Shown: positions 33,882 to 43,689, counted from the first letter of the stretch. The stretch is 64,000 nucleotides of DNA from Acidimicrobiia bacterium (GCA_023264995.1 JAHFUR010000010.1:55754-119753), one strand, 5' to 3'. Program-made: numbers and translations. The notes: a model not told the origin generated them from the letters alone.

Positions 33882-35453
33882 ATGCCCGAGGTGCGCCTGG
33901 CCGAGGCGATCAGTGCCTTGTCGCTCAGCATCGACATCGGGATGGGCCAACCCCTGGAACAGGGCATGCGGACCTGCCTGATCGCCACCCGGCTGGCTGG
34001 CCTGGTCGGCTTGGACGACATCGATGCTCGCCGGGTTTTCTACCTGGCGCTGCTCCGCCACGTCGGGTGCACCGCAGAGTCCGAGATGGCCGCGTCGTTC
34101 CTGGGCGACGAGATCGTGTTCCGCAGCGGGGCCATGATGCTGGACTTCACCAAGCCGTCGGCGATGTTCCCCTACGTGCTCCGCACCGTCGGCGCAGGCA
34201 AGTCGCCGGTCGGGCGGGCGTTGCAGATCGCCAAGATGATGGCCGGCCAGAAGACGTTCATGGGCAGCTTCGCCGCGGTCTGCGAAACCGGTCAGATGCT
34301 CGCCGGGCGGCTCGGCTTCGACGAGGTCGTGATCGCCGGCCTGGCCCAGATCTTCGAGCACTGGGACGGGAAGGGTCTCCCCGGTGACGTCGCCGGCGAG
34401 GACATCGTGCTGCCGGCCCGGTTCGTGGCCATCGCCGAGCTCTTCGAGGGTTTGTGCCGCATGGACGGCCACGAAGCCGCGGTCGACGTGATCCGCCGGC
34501 GCAGCGGTTCGGCGTTCGCCCCCGACGTCACCGACGCCCTCTGCGCCAACGCCGAGGCGCTGGCCGCCCCGTTGGAGCAGGCCACCGTGTGGGACGACGT
34601 GCTGGCCGTCGAGCCGCCGGCCGGTCCGGGCGGCGCGCCAGGCAACCTCACTGACGGCGAGTTCGACGATGTCCTGATGGCCATGGCCGACTTCACCGAC
34701 CTGAAGTCGTCGTACACGCTCGGCCACTCGCGCGGCGTGGCCGACCTTGCCGCCGCCGCCGGCCGGTTGGCCGGGTTGCCGGCGGCCGACGTGACCATGC
34801 TGCAAAGAGCCGGGTGGGTCCACGACGTGGGCCGGGTCGGGGTGTCGACCGCGGTATGGAGCAAGGAAGCGACGTTGTCGCGCGACGACTGGGAGAAGGT
34901 CCGGCTGCACCCGTACTACACCGAGAGGGTGCTGACCCGGCCCGCCGCCCTGGCCCGCCTGGGAGAGCTGGCCTCGACGCACCACGAGCGCCTCGACGGC
35001 GCCGGCTACCACCGCGCCGTCCCCGGGTCGGTCCTGACGACTGCGTCGCGCATCCTTGCCGCGGCCGACGGGTACCGGGCCCGGATCGAGCCCCGCCCCC
35101 ACCGCTCCCCCCACACCGCAGCCGACGCGGCTGCGTCGTTGCGGGAAGAGGCGCGCGACGGCCGGCTGGCACCCGAGGCGGTCGACGCCGTCCTGGCCGC
35201 CGCCGGGCAGGGCGGCGGGCTACGGAGCCGCACCCAGGTCGGCGGCCTGACCGAACGAGAGGTCGAGGTGCTCAGGCTGGTGGCACGGTCCCTCTCCATC
35301 AAGGAGATCGCCAAGGACCTGACCGTGTCGCCCAAGACGGTGGACGCCCACATCCAGCACATCTACACGAAGCTGGGTGTCAGCACCCGGGCCGGCGCCA
35401 CCCTCTTCGCCATGGAGCACGGGTTCGTCGACCGGGCCAGCGCGACGGCCTGA
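33882..35453 (+). CDS. HD-GYP-like regulator with LuxR-type HTH
   Basis: 523 residues. Two HD-GYP-like halves then HTH. The first half (about 1-200) is degenerate (LLRHVGCTAE, EHWDGKGLPGD). The second (about 260-420) keeps WVHDVGRVG and HHERLDGAGYH, where GYP is changed to GYH. A LuxR/NarL HTH ends the protein (about 445-515; LTEREVEVLRLVARSLSIKEIAKDLTVSPKTVDAHIQHIYTKLGVSTR). HD-GYP domains degrade c-di-GMP; fused to HTH it may act as ligand-responsive transcription factor. ATG at 33882. Confidence 0.85.
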   Translation: MPEVRLAEAISALSLSIDIGMGQPLEQGMRTCLIATRLAGLVGLDDIDARRVFYLALLRHVGCTAESEMAASFLGDEIVFRSGAMMLDFTKPSAMFPYVLRTVGAGKSPVGRALQIAKMMAGQKTFMGSFAAVCETGQMLAGRLGFDEVVIAGLAQIFEHWDGKGLPGDVAGEDIVLPARFVAIAELFEGLCRMDGHEAAVDVIRRRSGSAFAPDVTDALCANAEALAAPLEQATVWDDVLAVEPPAGPGGAPGNLTDGEFDDVLMAMADFTDLKSSYTLGHSRGVADLAAAAGRLAGLPAADVTMLQRAGWVHDVGRVGVSTAVWSKEATLSRDDWEKVRLHPYYTERVLTRPAALARLGELASTHHERLDGAGYHRAVPGSVLTTASRILAAADGYRARIEPRPHRSPHTAADAAASLREEARDGRLAPEAVDAVLAAAGQGGGLRSRTQVGGLTEREVEVLRLVARSLSIKEIAKDLTVSPKTVDAHIQHIYTKLGVSTRAGATLFAMEHGFVDRASATA

Positions 35454-35552
35454 CCCCGGGGCCGGCGGGAATATCAGGAGATCTCCCGATGACCGCGGCA
35501 GCCGCGGGGGAGCATCCTGAGCCGGTAACCCCTACCGAGGAGGAACCCCGAA

Positions 35553-35981
35553 ATGAACCGCAGCGAAGCCCTGGCCCGGCAGTTCCTGGAGCTCACCGAC
35601 CGGCGTGACTGGCCGGCACGCGAGGCGATGCTGACGCCCGACAATGAGTTCGTGTTGCCATTCGCCGTGCTGCGTGGCCCGCAGGCGGCAACCGCGTTCA
35701 GCGAGCCGTTCCTGTCCGCCTTCGCCGACGGCCGCCACCACGTCGAGCTGGTCGTGGCGTCCGGCGACGTCGCCGTCGTCGAGGGCACCTGGATCGGCAC
35801 CCACACCGGCCCGCTGCCGACGCCCGACGGTGCCGTCCCGGCCACCGGCAAGGTCATCAGCCTCCCCTTCGCCATGCTCGTCCGCGTGCAAGGTGACCTG
35901 CTGGCGTCCGAGCACGTCTACCTCGACCAGCTCGCCTTCCTCGCCCAGCTCGGCCTCGTCCCAACGCCCCAAGCCGCCTGA
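35553..35981 (+). CDS. SnoaL-like (NTF2 fold) protein
   Basis: 142 residues with the SnoaL-like alpha+beta barrel pattern: SEALARQFLELTDRRDWPAREAMLTPDNEFVLP, HHVELVVASGDVAVVEGTWIGTHTGPL, LVRVQGDLLASEHVYLDQLAFLAQLGL. The family includes polyketide cyclases and small-molecule isomerases; substrate not predictable. Strong GAGGAGG site before ATG 35553. It follows the HD-GYP-LuxR gene by about 100 bp on the same strand. Confidence 0.85.
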   Translation: MNRSEALARQFLELTDRRDWPAREAMLTPDNEFVLPFAVLRGPQAATAFSEPFLSAFADGRHHVELVVASGDVAVVEGTWIGTHTGPLPTPDGAVPATGKVISLPFAMLVRVQGDLLASEHVYLDQLAFLAQLGLVPTPQAA

Positions 35982-36560
35982 CGACGAGGGTCCGCCGACG
36001 CCATTTGCCGGAAAGGCCGGTGCCGCTCCCGCGGTCGGCGATTTGGGGCAGACCGGGGACGGCAGCATTTCTTGACCGACGGTCAGATCCCGAGTCGAGA
36101 GAGGCGAGTACGTTGGCCAGCTTCGGCGGAGTGTGCCCTGCCAGCACCTCGCCGTCGGCCTGCAGGTGTTGTAGGCGGCATGGGTCCGGCGTCCTGAAGA
36201 CCGTCGTCGCTATCGGGCGGACCAGCGGACTCGATCTACGTGCGGCGCATCGCGGCACGTTCCGGAGTGTTGCTGATGACGCGATGGTCGAGCATTATGG
36301 GACGCCAGTGCCGGCACACGCGTTCGATTGAGATCCTCAGGCATCGTACGCCGTCCACTATCACCGACCGGCACATGACGGCGATGCCGCGCCCGCCGAC
36401 GGCCGGGATATGGGGGCGCTGGTTCTGGGCCACCCGGGCGCCGGCGGCGAGGCGCCGAACGACAATCCCTTCAGCTGTCTACGTCTTGCCTGCTCCCACG
36501 CGACCGGGCAGCCCCGGGGTTCCGGGTTCCCGTCGCACCCCGGGGCTACCCTGGATCTCC
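35982..36560. other. Gene-free stretch
   Basis: About 580 bp with lower GC and codon patterns unlike neighbouring genes; short frames on both strands show no recognisable domain. It contains one clear dyad, TGACCG-A-CGGTCA (36073-36085), shaped like a TetR-type operator, but no TetR gene is adjacent. With the following toxin-antitoxin pair it looks like acquired DNA. Confidence 0.5.
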
Positions 36561-36752
36561 ATGGCGATGCCCCAGGACAGTGCAAGCTCGACGCCACTGC
36601 TCGACGAGTGGATTGCGGAGGCTGGCGAAGCCGCCGTCGCAGCGGAGGTCGAGGAAGCCAGGCGACGGATTGACGAGGGGTCGCTCCCGAGCTTCGAAAA
36701 TCCTGCCGCCTTGTTGGCGTTCTTGATGCGAGGTCGTCGACAGTCAGCGTGA
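36561..36752 (+). CDS. Putative antitoxin of type II TA pair
   Basis: 63 residues, acidic and helical (LLDEWIAEAGEAAVAAEVEEARRRIDEGSLPSFENPAALLAFL), without a clear DNA-binding fold. It matches the size and order of small antitoxins that cap RelE-like toxins. ATG at 36561. The stop overlaps the toxin start by 4 bp (GTGA), the usual coupling. Confidence 0.6.
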   Translation: MAMPQDSASSTPLLDEWIAEAGEAAVAAEVEEARRRIDEGSLPSFENPAALLAFLMRGRRQSA

Positions 36753-36982
36753 GCTGGCGGGTCGTCGTCACCGAGACAGCGCTCGAGGGGCTGAGCGACG
36801 CCGAAAAGGCGACGGTGACCGCCGAACTGTTCGCCTGGGTCGAGACCGGTCCTCCCCGACAGAACCGACGCCCGGTCTTCGGCGCCCCGCTGTTCGAGGA
36901 CTCTCTGCCTTCCGGCTTCGAGGTGGCCTACTTCGTGGATGAGTCGGTTCCCTACGTCGCCATCGTCCGCGTCCGAGGGTAG
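36749..36982 (+). CDS. RelE/ParE-like toxin
   Basis: 77 residues with the RelE/ParE pattern: VVVTETALEGLSDAEKATVTAELFAWVE, then PRQNRRPVFGAPL, and a beta strand pair FEVAYFVDESVPYVAIVRV. RelE members cut ribosome-bound mRNA, ParE members poison gyrase; this one cannot be assigned. GTG start at 36749 overlaps the antitoxin stop. Confidence 0.65.
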   Translation: MSWRVVVTETALEGLSDAEKATVTAELFAWVETGPPRQNRRPVFGAPLFEDSLPSGFEVAYFVDESVPYVAIVRVRG

Positions 36983-37294
36983 GGCCCAGCTGTGCGGCAA
37001 ACTACCGCAGCGCGCTTCTCGTGCGTCTGGTGCTCCGCGCCAGAACGAGCCATCTCTTCGGTGGCCAGCCAGCCTCTCAACAACCGCTTCGCTATCCCCC
37101 ACTTCGACGACGTTGGGTCGTCCACGGTGACGGGCTGAGCGTGACGAACTGCTCGGCGAGCTGTCGGCGGTTCATGGCGGTTCACCCCCTGTTCGCGGGC
37201 CGCGATCGACGCACCGCACAGAGTTCCCGCGTCCTGTACGCGTCCTGACGGGGCGGGCCAACCCTAAACGTGCAGGTCAGAGGCCATAAAAATG
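36983..37294. other. Gene-free stretch between TA pair and glnA
   Basis: About 310 bp. No convincing gene. On the minus strand near 37110-37180 a short peptide pattern (MNRRQLAEQF..VTVDDP.SSKWGIAKR in two frames) is vaguely like a small excisionase-type HTH, possibly a decayed remnant. No clear glnA terminator hairpin was found. Confidence 0.4.
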
Positions 37295-38719
37295 TCAGAT
37301 GTCGTAGTAGAGGTAGAACTCCCAGGGGTGGGGGCGGAGGCGGACCTCGTCGATCTCCTTCAGTCGCTTGAACGAGATCCACGTCTCGATCAGGTCGGGG
37401 GTGAACACGCCGCCGGCGAGGAGATAGTCCTGGTCGGCCTCGAGGGCGGCGAGCGCCTCCTCGAGGGAGCCGGGTACCTGGGGCACGGCCAGCAGTTCCT
37501 CGGGGGGGAGGTCGTAGAGGTCCTTGTCGACCGGGTCGGGGGGCTCGGTGCGGTTCTGGACGCCGTCGAGGCCGGCCATGAGCATGGCCGCGAAGGCCAG
37601 GTAGGGGTTGGCGGAGGGGTCGGGGCAGCGGAACTCCAACCGCTTGGCCTTCGGCGACTTGGAGACCAGCGGGATACGGACGGCGGCCGAGCGGTTGCGC
37701 TGCGAATAGACGAGGTTCACCGGCGCCTCGTAGCCGGGGACCAACCGCTTGTAGGAGTTGGTCGTCGGCGCGGCGAACGCCAGCAGCGACGGCGCATGGG
37801 CCAGCAGGCCACCGATGTACCAGCGGGCCATGTCGGAGATGCCGGCGTAGCCCGTCTCCGAGAAGAACAGCGGCTCGCCGCCCCGCCACAGCGACTGGTG
37901 GACGTGCATACCCGAACCATTGTCCTGGAACAGGGGCTTCGGCATGAACGTCACCGACAGGTTGTGGGCCCAGGCCACGGACTTGGTGACGTACTTGTAG
38001 AGCATCACCTTGTCGGCCATGCGCAGCAGGGTGTCGAATCGCATATCGATCTCGGCCTGGCCGGCCGTGCCCACCTCGTGGTGCTGCAGCTCGACCTCGA
38101 TGCCCATCTGCTCCATGGTCAGGATCATCTCGGAGCGCAGATCCTGGAAGTGGTCCATGGGAGGGACCGGGAAATAGCCCTCCTTGGTACGGGGCTTGAA
38201 CCCGAGGTTGGGCTTCTCGTCCTTGTTGGAGTTCCAGATACCCTCGACGGAATCGACCGCGTAGCCCGACGAGTGCTGGTCCTGGTGGAAGCGGACGTCG
38301 TTGAAGATGTAGAACTCAGCCTCAGGCCCGAAATAGGCGGTATCGGCCAGGCCGGTTGAGGTGAGGTAGTCCTCGGCCTTCTTGGCCACGTACCGCGGGT
38401 CGCGGGAGTAGGACTCCCCGGTGAGGGGGTCCTTGACGAAACAGTTGAGGTTGAGGGTCTTGTGCTGGCGGAAGGGGTCGAGCACGGCGGTGTTGGGGTC
38501 GGGCACCAGGATCATGTCGGACTCCTGGATCTCCTGGAACCCCCGGATCGACGAGCCGTCGAAGCCGTACCCGTCCTCGAAGCCCTCCTCGGTCAGCTCG
38601 TGGACCGGCGCGGAGAAGTGCTGCATGAGCCCGGGTAGGTCGCAGAAGCGGAAGTCGACGATCTCGACGCCCTCGTCCAGGCACAGGCGTACCACCTCGG
38701 CCGGGCTGCGTTCCTCCAC
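37295..38719 (-). CDS. glnA: Glutamine synthetase type I (adenylylated form)
   Basis: 474 residues, full length for GSI-beta. ATP-dependent amidation of glutamate to glutamine. Signature strands DGSSIRGFQ, metal-site [55 protein letters not shown] and [15 protein letters not shown]. The adenylylation Tyr402 sits in [10 protein letters not shown], matching a GlnE-controlled enzyme; glnE is at 51.7-54.4 kb. GTG at 38719 is chosen because of an ideal AGAAGGAG site and family length. It is divergent from the second GS gene. Confidence 0.97.
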   Translation of the reverse strand: MEERSPAEVVRLCLDEGVEIVDFRFCDLPGLMQHFSAPVHELTEEGFEDGYGFDGSSIRGFQEIQESDMILVPDPNTAVLDPFRQHKTLNLNCFVKDPLTGESYSRDPRYVAKKAEDYLTSTGLADTAYFGPEAEFYIFNDVRFHQDQHSSGYAVDSVEGIWNSNKDEKPNLGFKPRTKEGYFPVPPMDHFQDLRSEMILTMEQMGIEVELQHHEVGTAGQAEIDMRFDTLLRMADKVMLYKYVTKSVAWAHNLSVTFMPKPLFQDNGSGMHVHQSLWRGGEPLFFSETGYAGISDMARWYIGGLLAHAPSLLAFAAPTTNSYKRLVPGYEAPVNLVYSQRNRSAAVRIPLVSKSPKAKRLEFRCPDPSANPYLAFAAMLMAGLDGVQNRTEPPDPVDKDLYDLPPEELLAVPQVPGSLEEALAALEADQDYLLAGGVFTPDLIETWISFKRLKEIDEVRLRPHPWEFYLYYDI

Positions 38720-38768
38720 GTGTGCTCCTTCTCGGTGGCGGGGCGGTTTCTCGGCCGTTGCGCCTTGA

Positions 38769-38784
38769 TGAACTACGCGTGAAC
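38769..38784 (+). promoter_or_regulatory. Candidate GlnR-type box TGAAC-N6-TGAAC
   Basis: Two TGAAC half-sites in direct repeat with a 6-bp spacer lie in the 103-bp gap between the divergent glutamine synthetases. GlnR/OmpR-type regulators bind direct half-sites with 11-bp spacing; the match to the actinobacterial GlnR consensus is partial. The likely regulator is encoded just downstream of the second GS. Confidence 0.35.
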
Positions 38785-38822
38785 CAGGCGGTACCCGGCG
38801 AGACGCCTGACAAGATAATCCC

Positions 38823-40157
38823 ATGGAACGTCAGCAGGACTATGTGCTCAGGTCCGTCGAGGAGCGGGGCATCCGGTTCATCCGGCTGTGGTTCACCGAC
38901 ATCCTCGGCCAGCTCAAGTCCATCGCCATCGTGCCCGGGGAGCTGGAGAACGCCTTCGAGGAGGGCATGACCTTCGACGGGTCGGCCATCGACGGCTTCA
39001 GCCGGGTCCAGGAGAGCGACATGCTGCTCCAGCCCGACCCCAACACCTTCGAGCTGCTCCCCTGGCGGGGCGACGACGCCCCGGTGGCCCGCATGTTCTG
39101 CGACATCACCACCCTGGACGGCAACCCCTTCCCCGGAGACCCCCGCCACGTGCTGCGCCGGCAGCTCGAACTGGCCCGGGAGAAGGGCTTCTCCTTCTAC
39201 GTCGGCCCCGACATCGAGTTCTTCTACTTCGCCCAGGGCGAGGGCGGCCGGCCCACGAACACCCCGCTCGACAGCGGCGGCTACTTCGACCTGACGACGG
39301 TCGACGTGGCCACCGACCTGCGCCGGCGCACCATCCTTGGCCTGGAGTCCATCGGCATCCCGGTGCGCTACAGCCACCACGAGGACAGCCCCAGCCAGCA
39401 CGAGATCGACCTGCGCTACACCGACGCGCTGACCATGGCCGACAACGTGATGACCTTCAAGCTGGTGGTGAAGGAGATCGCCCTGGAGCGGGGGGTCCAC
39501 GCCAGCTTCATGCCCAAGCCCATGGCCGGCGTGCAGGGGTCGGGCATGCACACCCACCTGTCGCTCTTCGAGGGCGACGTCAACGCCTTCCACGACCCGG
39601 GCGACGACGCCCACCTGTCGAAGGTGGCCAAGGGCTTCCTGGCCGGGCTCCTGCACCACGCCCGGGAGATCACCGCGGTCACCAACCAGTGGGTCAACTC
39701 CTACAAGCGCCTGGTGGTGGGGTTCGAGGCGCCGGCCTACGTGGCCTGGGCCCGCAACAACAGCTCGGCCCTGCTCCGGGTGCCGGGTTCGAAGCGCAAC
39801 AAGCCGGCGTCGACGCGCATCGAGTTCCGCTCGCCCGACCCGGCCTGCAACCCGTACCTGGCCTTCGCCGTCATCCTGGCCGCCGGCCTCAAAGGCATCG
39901 AGGAGTCCTACGAGCTGCCGCCCGAGCTCACGGCCAACCTGTACGAAATGACGGCCGAGGAGCGCCTGGCCGAGGGCGTCGAGGCCCTGCCCGGCTCGCT
40001 CTCGGAGGCGGTGGCGTGCATGGAGAAGTCCGAGCTGCTGCCCGAGGCCCTCGGCGAGCACGTCTTCGAGTGGTTCATCCGCAACAAGCGGGCCGAGTGG
40101 GACAACTACCGCACCCAGGTCACCCCGTTCGAGCTCGACAAGTACCTGAACCTCTAG
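38823..40157 (+). CDS. Glutamine synthetase type I, second copy (GlnA2-like)
   Basis: 444 residues. Contains [68 protein letters not shown] and [15 protein letters not shown], so all active-site regions are present. It is 30 residues shorter than GlnA and lacks the DLYDLPPEE adenylylation motif (NLYEMTAEE instead), as in actinobacterial GlnA2 and GSI-alpha enzymes, which are not GlnE-controlled. Some GlnA2-type paralogues act on other amines such as polyamines, so glutamine synthesis is not certain. ATG at 38823. Confidence 0.9.
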   Translation: MERQQDYVLRSVEERGIRFIRLWFTDILGQLKSIAIVPGELENAFEEGMTFDGSAIDGFSRVQESDMLLQPDPNTFELLPWRGDDAPVARMFCDITTLDGNPFPGDPRHVLRRQLELAREKGFSFYVGPDIEFFYFAQGEGGRPTNTPLDSGGYFDLTTVDVATDLRRRTILGLESIGIPVRYSHHEDSPSQHEIDLRYTDALTMADNVMTFKLVVKEIALERGVHASFMPKPMAGVQGSGMHTHLSLFEGDVNAFHDPGDDAHLSKVAKGFLAGLLHHAREITAVTNQWVNSYKRLVVGFEAPAYVAWARNNSSALLRVPGSKRNKPASTRIEFRSPDPACNPYLAFAVILAAGLKGIEESYELPPELTANLYEMTAEERLAEGVEALPGSLSEAVACMEKSELLPEALGEHVFEWFIRNKRAEWDNYRTQVTPFELDKYLNL

Positions 40158-40162
40158 CGGCC

Positions 40163-40843
40163 ATGGAACCCCTGCTCGTCTATCCGGATCCGCCCCCGCC
40201 GGCGCTGGCCCAGGCTCTCACCGACGCCGGCTACCCGTTCCGCCCGGCCACCACGTCGGACGAGGCCACCCGCCTGGAGCCCGAAGACGGCTGGGCCGGC
40301 GCTCTCATCTGCGCCGACGACGACCCCGAGGGCGCGGCGGCCATGTGCCGCCACCTGCGCAAGCGCGACATCCCCCTCGAACCGCTGCTCCTGGTCGTCC
40401 GCAACAGCGGCCTCCCTACCCTGGAACCGCGCGAGGACCTCTTCGACGACTTCTGCCTGTTGCCCCTGCAGCCCGGCGAGCTCGAGGCCCGGCTCAAGCA
40501 CCTCTTCTGGCGCACCGGGCGGGGGACGCGGCCCGAGCTGATCGAGTACGGCCCGCTGGTCCTCAACCTGGAGACCTACCAAGCGGCCATCGACGGGAGG
40601 CCGCTCGACCTGACGTACATGGAGTACGAGCTGCTCCGCTTCCTGGCCACCCACCCGGGCAAGGTCTTCACCCGGGAGATGCTCCTCTCGCGGGTCTGGG
40701 GTTACGAGTACTACGGCGGGGCCCGCACCGTCGACGTCCACATCCGCCGCCTCCGGGCCAAGCTGAGCGAAGAGCATGCCGCGCTGATCCAGACCGTGCG
40801 TTCGGTCGGGTACCGCTTCGGGCAGTCCCGGTGGGGGCTATGA
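40163..40843 (+). CDS. glnR: OmpR-type nitrogen regulator (GlnR-like)
   Basis: 226 residues. Receiver-like domain without a clear phosphorylation pocket (about 1-115; LICADDDPEGAAAMC) and winged-helix output (about 130-222; YGPLVLNLETYQAAIDGRPLDLTYMEYELLRFLATHPGKVFTREMLLSRVWGYEYYGGARTVDVHIRRLRAKL). The atypical receiver and this wHTH are typical of GlnR of actinobacteria, the global nitrogen regulator. It follows the second GS by 5 bp, so the two are one operon. The alternative is another orphan OmpR regulator; the context favours GlnR. Confidence 0.85.
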   Translation: MEPLLVYPDPPPPALAQALTDAGYPFRPATTSDEATRLEPEDGWAGALICADDDPEGAAAMCRHLRKRDIPLEPLLLVVRNSGLPTLEPREDLFDDFCLLPLQPGELEARLKHLFWRTGRGTRPELIEYGPLVLNLETYQAAIDGRPLDLTYMEYELLRFLATHPGKVFTREMLLSRVWGYEYYGGARTVDVHIRRLRAKLSEEHAALIQTVRSVGYRFGQSRWGL

Positions 40844-40860
40844 GCGCGGAACGCTGAGGA

Positions 40861-40940
40861 GGGGGTCCCCCTGACGAATGCCCGTCCGTCGTTGGCTGCT
40901 TCCGAAGTCGCGGGCTCCCGGCACTCGTCAGGGCGACCCC
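40861..40940. repeat. Imperfect long inverted repeat
   Basis: Arms of about 22 bp (40861-40884 and 40919-40940), sharing CCCTGACGA and GTGCC/ATGCCC blocks in inverted orientation with few mismatches, flank a 34-bp loop. It lies just after glnR and before the LuxR regulator. It may be a terminator or a small mobile remnant. Confidence 0.45.
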
Positions 40941-40990
40941 ACCACCCGGACTTCCACTGAACAGTCGACCACGACTCTCGCCGCACGACA

Positions 40991-41007
40991 TGAGTAGCGG
41001 CTACTCA
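40991..41007. promoter_or_regulatory. Palindrome TGAGTA-GCGGC-TACTCA (box 1)
   Basis: Perfect 6-bp arms with a 5-bp spacer about 58 bp before the LuxR regulator start. The same arms and spacer recur at 43687-43703 in front of the TPR gene, so it is a candidate operator of the LuxR protein. Confidence 0.6.
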
Positions 41008-41064
41008 AACTCCCGAATTCCAGTCACCCGGCGCCTCGACGGCAGGGATGGGAGAATTCTGGGG

Positions 41065-43689
41065 ATGCGCCAGCCGTGGCCTCTCGTCGGCAGGACCCAC
41101 GAGATGTCAGTACTTCTCGCCCACCTGACCGCCGGGCCGTGCTCGGCTGTAGTGATAGCCGGTCCGGCCGGCGTGGGCAAGTCCTGGCTGGCATCGGCCT
41201 GCGTGGCCGACGCCGAGGCCAAGGGCATGGTCGCGGCGCGGGTGAAGGGAGCCCAGTCGGCCCGTCACCTGCCGTTCGGTGCGCTGGCGCCGCTGCTCCC
41301 CGGCACCACCGGGCCGAGTGTCGAGCCGGCCGACATGCTCCGCCGGAGCACCGCCGCCATCGTGGCCCTCGGTCAGGGCCGGCCGCTCGTGGTGCTCGTC
41401 GACGACGCCCACCTGCTCGACGGCGCATCGGCCACGGTCATCCACCAGCTCGCGTCCACCCGGGCCGCGTTCGTCCTCGCCACCGTGCGCACCGGTGAGG
41501 CGGCTCCCGACCCGGTGGTCGCGCTGTGGAAGGACGAGCTGGCTCAGCGGCTCGACCTGTCGCCCCTCGGCCGGGGCGACATCGAAGAGATCCTGACCAC
41601 CGTCCTCGGCGGCCGGGTCAGCCCGGCCACCGTCCACCAGCTCGCCGAGCGCAGCGCCGGCAACGCGCTGTACCTCCGCGAGCTGGTCCTGGCCGGCGAG
41701 GAGTCGGGGCAGCTGGCCCACGACGGGGGCACCTGGCGGCTCGACGGCGCGCCCGGGGTCTCGAGCCGTCTCGTCGAGCTCATCGAGGACCGGTTACGCG
41801 GCGTGCGGGACCCCGACCGCAAGGTGCTCGATGCGCTGGCGTTCGGCGAGCCCCTCGGCGTCCAGTGCCTGTTGCGCCTGACGACGGCCCACCGGCTCGA
41901 GGCGCTGGAGGCCCGGGGCCTGATCGTCACCAGCTCCTCCGGCCGGCGGCTCGAGGCGACCCTCGCCCATCCACTCTACGGCGAGGTCATCCGCGCCCGG
42001 ATCCCGGCCTTGCGGTCGCAGGCCGTCCTCCAGAACTTGGCCAACCGGCTCCAGGCCGCCGGCGCCCGGCGCCGGGAGGACGCACTGCGCTTCGCCGCCT
42101 GGCGGCTGGATGCGGGGGGCGATATGGCGCCCGACCTGATGGTGGCCGCCGCCGCCACCGCCCGGAACCGGTGGGACCTCGATCTGGCCCGGCGGCTGGC
42201 CGAGGCGGCCGTGCAGGCCGGCGCAGGGATCGAAGCCGCGCTGCTCCAGGCCGAGATCTCGGTGCTGCTCTGCCGGCCCGAGGATGCCGAGGAGCAGCTG
42301 GCCGCGCTGCTCCGGGTGGCCACCACCGACGACCAGCGGGCCCGGGCCGTTGCCGCCCGGGTGGAGTACCTCGTCAGCCGCCTCGGCCGGATCGACGAAG
42401 CGGTGCACGTTGCCGCCGAGGGTGCGGCCATGCTGACCGACCCCGACGCCCTCGACCTCGTGCTGTCCAAGCAGGCCTTCGCCCTCGACATGGGCGGCCG
42501 GCTCCACGAGGCCCTGGCCGTGCTCGAGCCGGTCCTGGCCCGCTCCGAAGGCGCCCCGTCGGCCTTCGCCTGGTACACCGCCGGCGCCTGCCTCGTCCGC
42601 ACCGGCCGCTTCACCGAGGCCCTGGCCTACAACGAGAAGGGCGAGCAGATCGACAGCGACTGCACCGGGACCCCTCCTCTGAACCCCTTCCGGCGCATGA
42701 CCGTGCTCTGCAGCGCCCACCTCTGGTCGGGACAGCTCCGCGACGCCTATGAGATCGCCACGTCGGCGTACACCGAGGGGGTCGCCACAGGATCGATCAC
42801 CGTCCAGGCCCTGTTCGGCCTGTACCGGGCCCGGATCGAGCTGATGATGGGCCGGGTGACCGACGCCAAGGACCACGCGCTGGAGGCCCGGCACCTGTTC
42901 GGGGACAGGCATTGGCGCAACCTGTCCCGCACGGCCCTGGGCCTGCTGGCCATGGCGAACGCCCTGGGAGGTTCGCCCGAGCAGGCGTGGGCTGCGCTCG
43001 CCGAGCTCGACGCGCTCGGGTTGCCGGCCGAGTACCTCAACGAGGTCGAGATGGGCCGGGCCAAAGGGTGGGCCGCGGCGGCCGGCGGCGACGTGTCCGC
43101 CGCCGGGGACCACCTGCGGGCCGCGGCCGCGACATCGCAGCGCCGGGGGGCCCTGGTGTGGGAGGCCGAAGCCCTGCACGACCTGGCCCGCCTCGGATGG
43201 GCCGCGGAGGTCGCCCCTCGTCTCGCCACCCTCGCCGACATCGTCGAGGGCAACCTCGCCACCGTCTGGGCCGAGCACGCCGCCGCCCTGGTGGCCGGCG
43301 ACGCCGCCCGGCTGAGCCGGGTGTCGGCGACCTTCGAGGCCATGGGCGCCATGCTCGTCGCCGCCGAGGCGTCGGCCGCCGCCGCCGTGCAGCTCCGCCG
43401 GGCCGGCCAGGGCCGTCAGGCCGCCGGCGCCGAGCTGCGGGCCGCCGACCTGGCCCGCCGGTGCCAGGGGGCGGTGACGCCCCGCCTCCGGGCCATCCAG
43501 ACCCAGGCCGTGCTGAGCAGCCGGGAGATCGAGGTGGCGGCGCTGGCCGCCGCCGGCCTGGCCAACAAGGAGATCGCCACCCGGCTGTCGGTGTCGGTGC
43601 GGACGGTGGAGAACCACCTGCAGCGGGTCTACGAGAAGCTGGGCGTGGCCCGCCGGGCCAACCTGGCCCAGGTCCTCACCTCGCTCTGA
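41065..43689 (+). CDS. Large ATP-binding LuxR-family regulator (LAL type)
   Basis: 874 residues. STAND-type ATPase at the N-terminus (PLVGRTHEMSVLLAHL, Walker A GPAGVGKSW, Walker B VVLVDDAHLLDG), a helical TPR-like centre (about 330-780) and a C-terminal LuxR HTH (about 800-874; LSSREIEVAALAAAGLANKEIATRLSVSVRTVENHLQRVYEKLGVARRANLAQVL). MalT-like regulators of this kind are activated by a small ligand and ATP. ATG 41065 is chosen because the ATPase starts right after it and the upstream alternative at 40990 would put box 1 inside the gene. It is flanked by two matching palindromes. Confidence 0.88.
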   Translation: MRQPWPLVGRTHEMSVLLAHLTAGPCSAVVIAGPAGVGKSWLASACVADAEAKGMVAARVKGAQSARHLPFGALAPLLPGTTGPSVEPADMLRRSTAAIVALGQGRPLVVLVDDAHLLDGASATVIHQLASTRAAFVLATVRTGEAAPDPVVALWKDELAQRLDLSPLGRGDIEEILTTVLGGRVSPATVHQLAERSAGNALYLRELVLAGEESGQLAHDGGTWRLDGAPGVSSRLVELIEDRLRGVRDPDRKVLDALAFGEPLGVQCLLRLTTAHRLEALEARGLIVTSSSGRRLEATLAHPLYGEVIRARIPALRSQAVLQNLANRLQAAGARRREDALRFAAWRLDAGGDMAPDLMVAAAATARNRWDLDLARRLAEAAVQAGAGIEAALLQAEISVLLCRPEDAEEQLAALLRVATTDDQRARAVAARVEYLVSRLGRIDEAVHVAAEGAAMLTDPDALDLVLSKQAFALDMGGRLHEALAVLEPVLARSEGAPSAFAWYTAGACLVRTGRFTEALAYNEKGEQIDSDCTGTPPLNPFRRMTVLCSAHLWSGQLRDAYEIATSAYTEGVATGSITVQALFGLYRARIELMMGRVTDAKDHALEARHLFGDRHWRNLSRTALGLLAMANALGGSPEQAWAALAELDALGLPAEYLNEVEMGRAKGWAAAAGGDVSAAGDHLRAAAATSQRRGALVWEAEALHDLARLGWAAEVAPRLATLADIVEGNLATVWAEHAAALVAGDAARLSRVSATFEAMGAMLVAAEASAAAAVQLRRAGQGRQAAGAELRAADLARRCQGAVTPRLRAIQTQAVLSSREIEVAALAAAGLANKEIATRLSVSVRTVENHLQRVYEKLGVARRANLAQVLTSL

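Noticed and set aside
40990..41064. Upstream ATG for the LuxR regulator
   Set aside because: It would put the palindrome box inside the coding region and add residues with no family match; ATG 41065 starts the ATPase domain.
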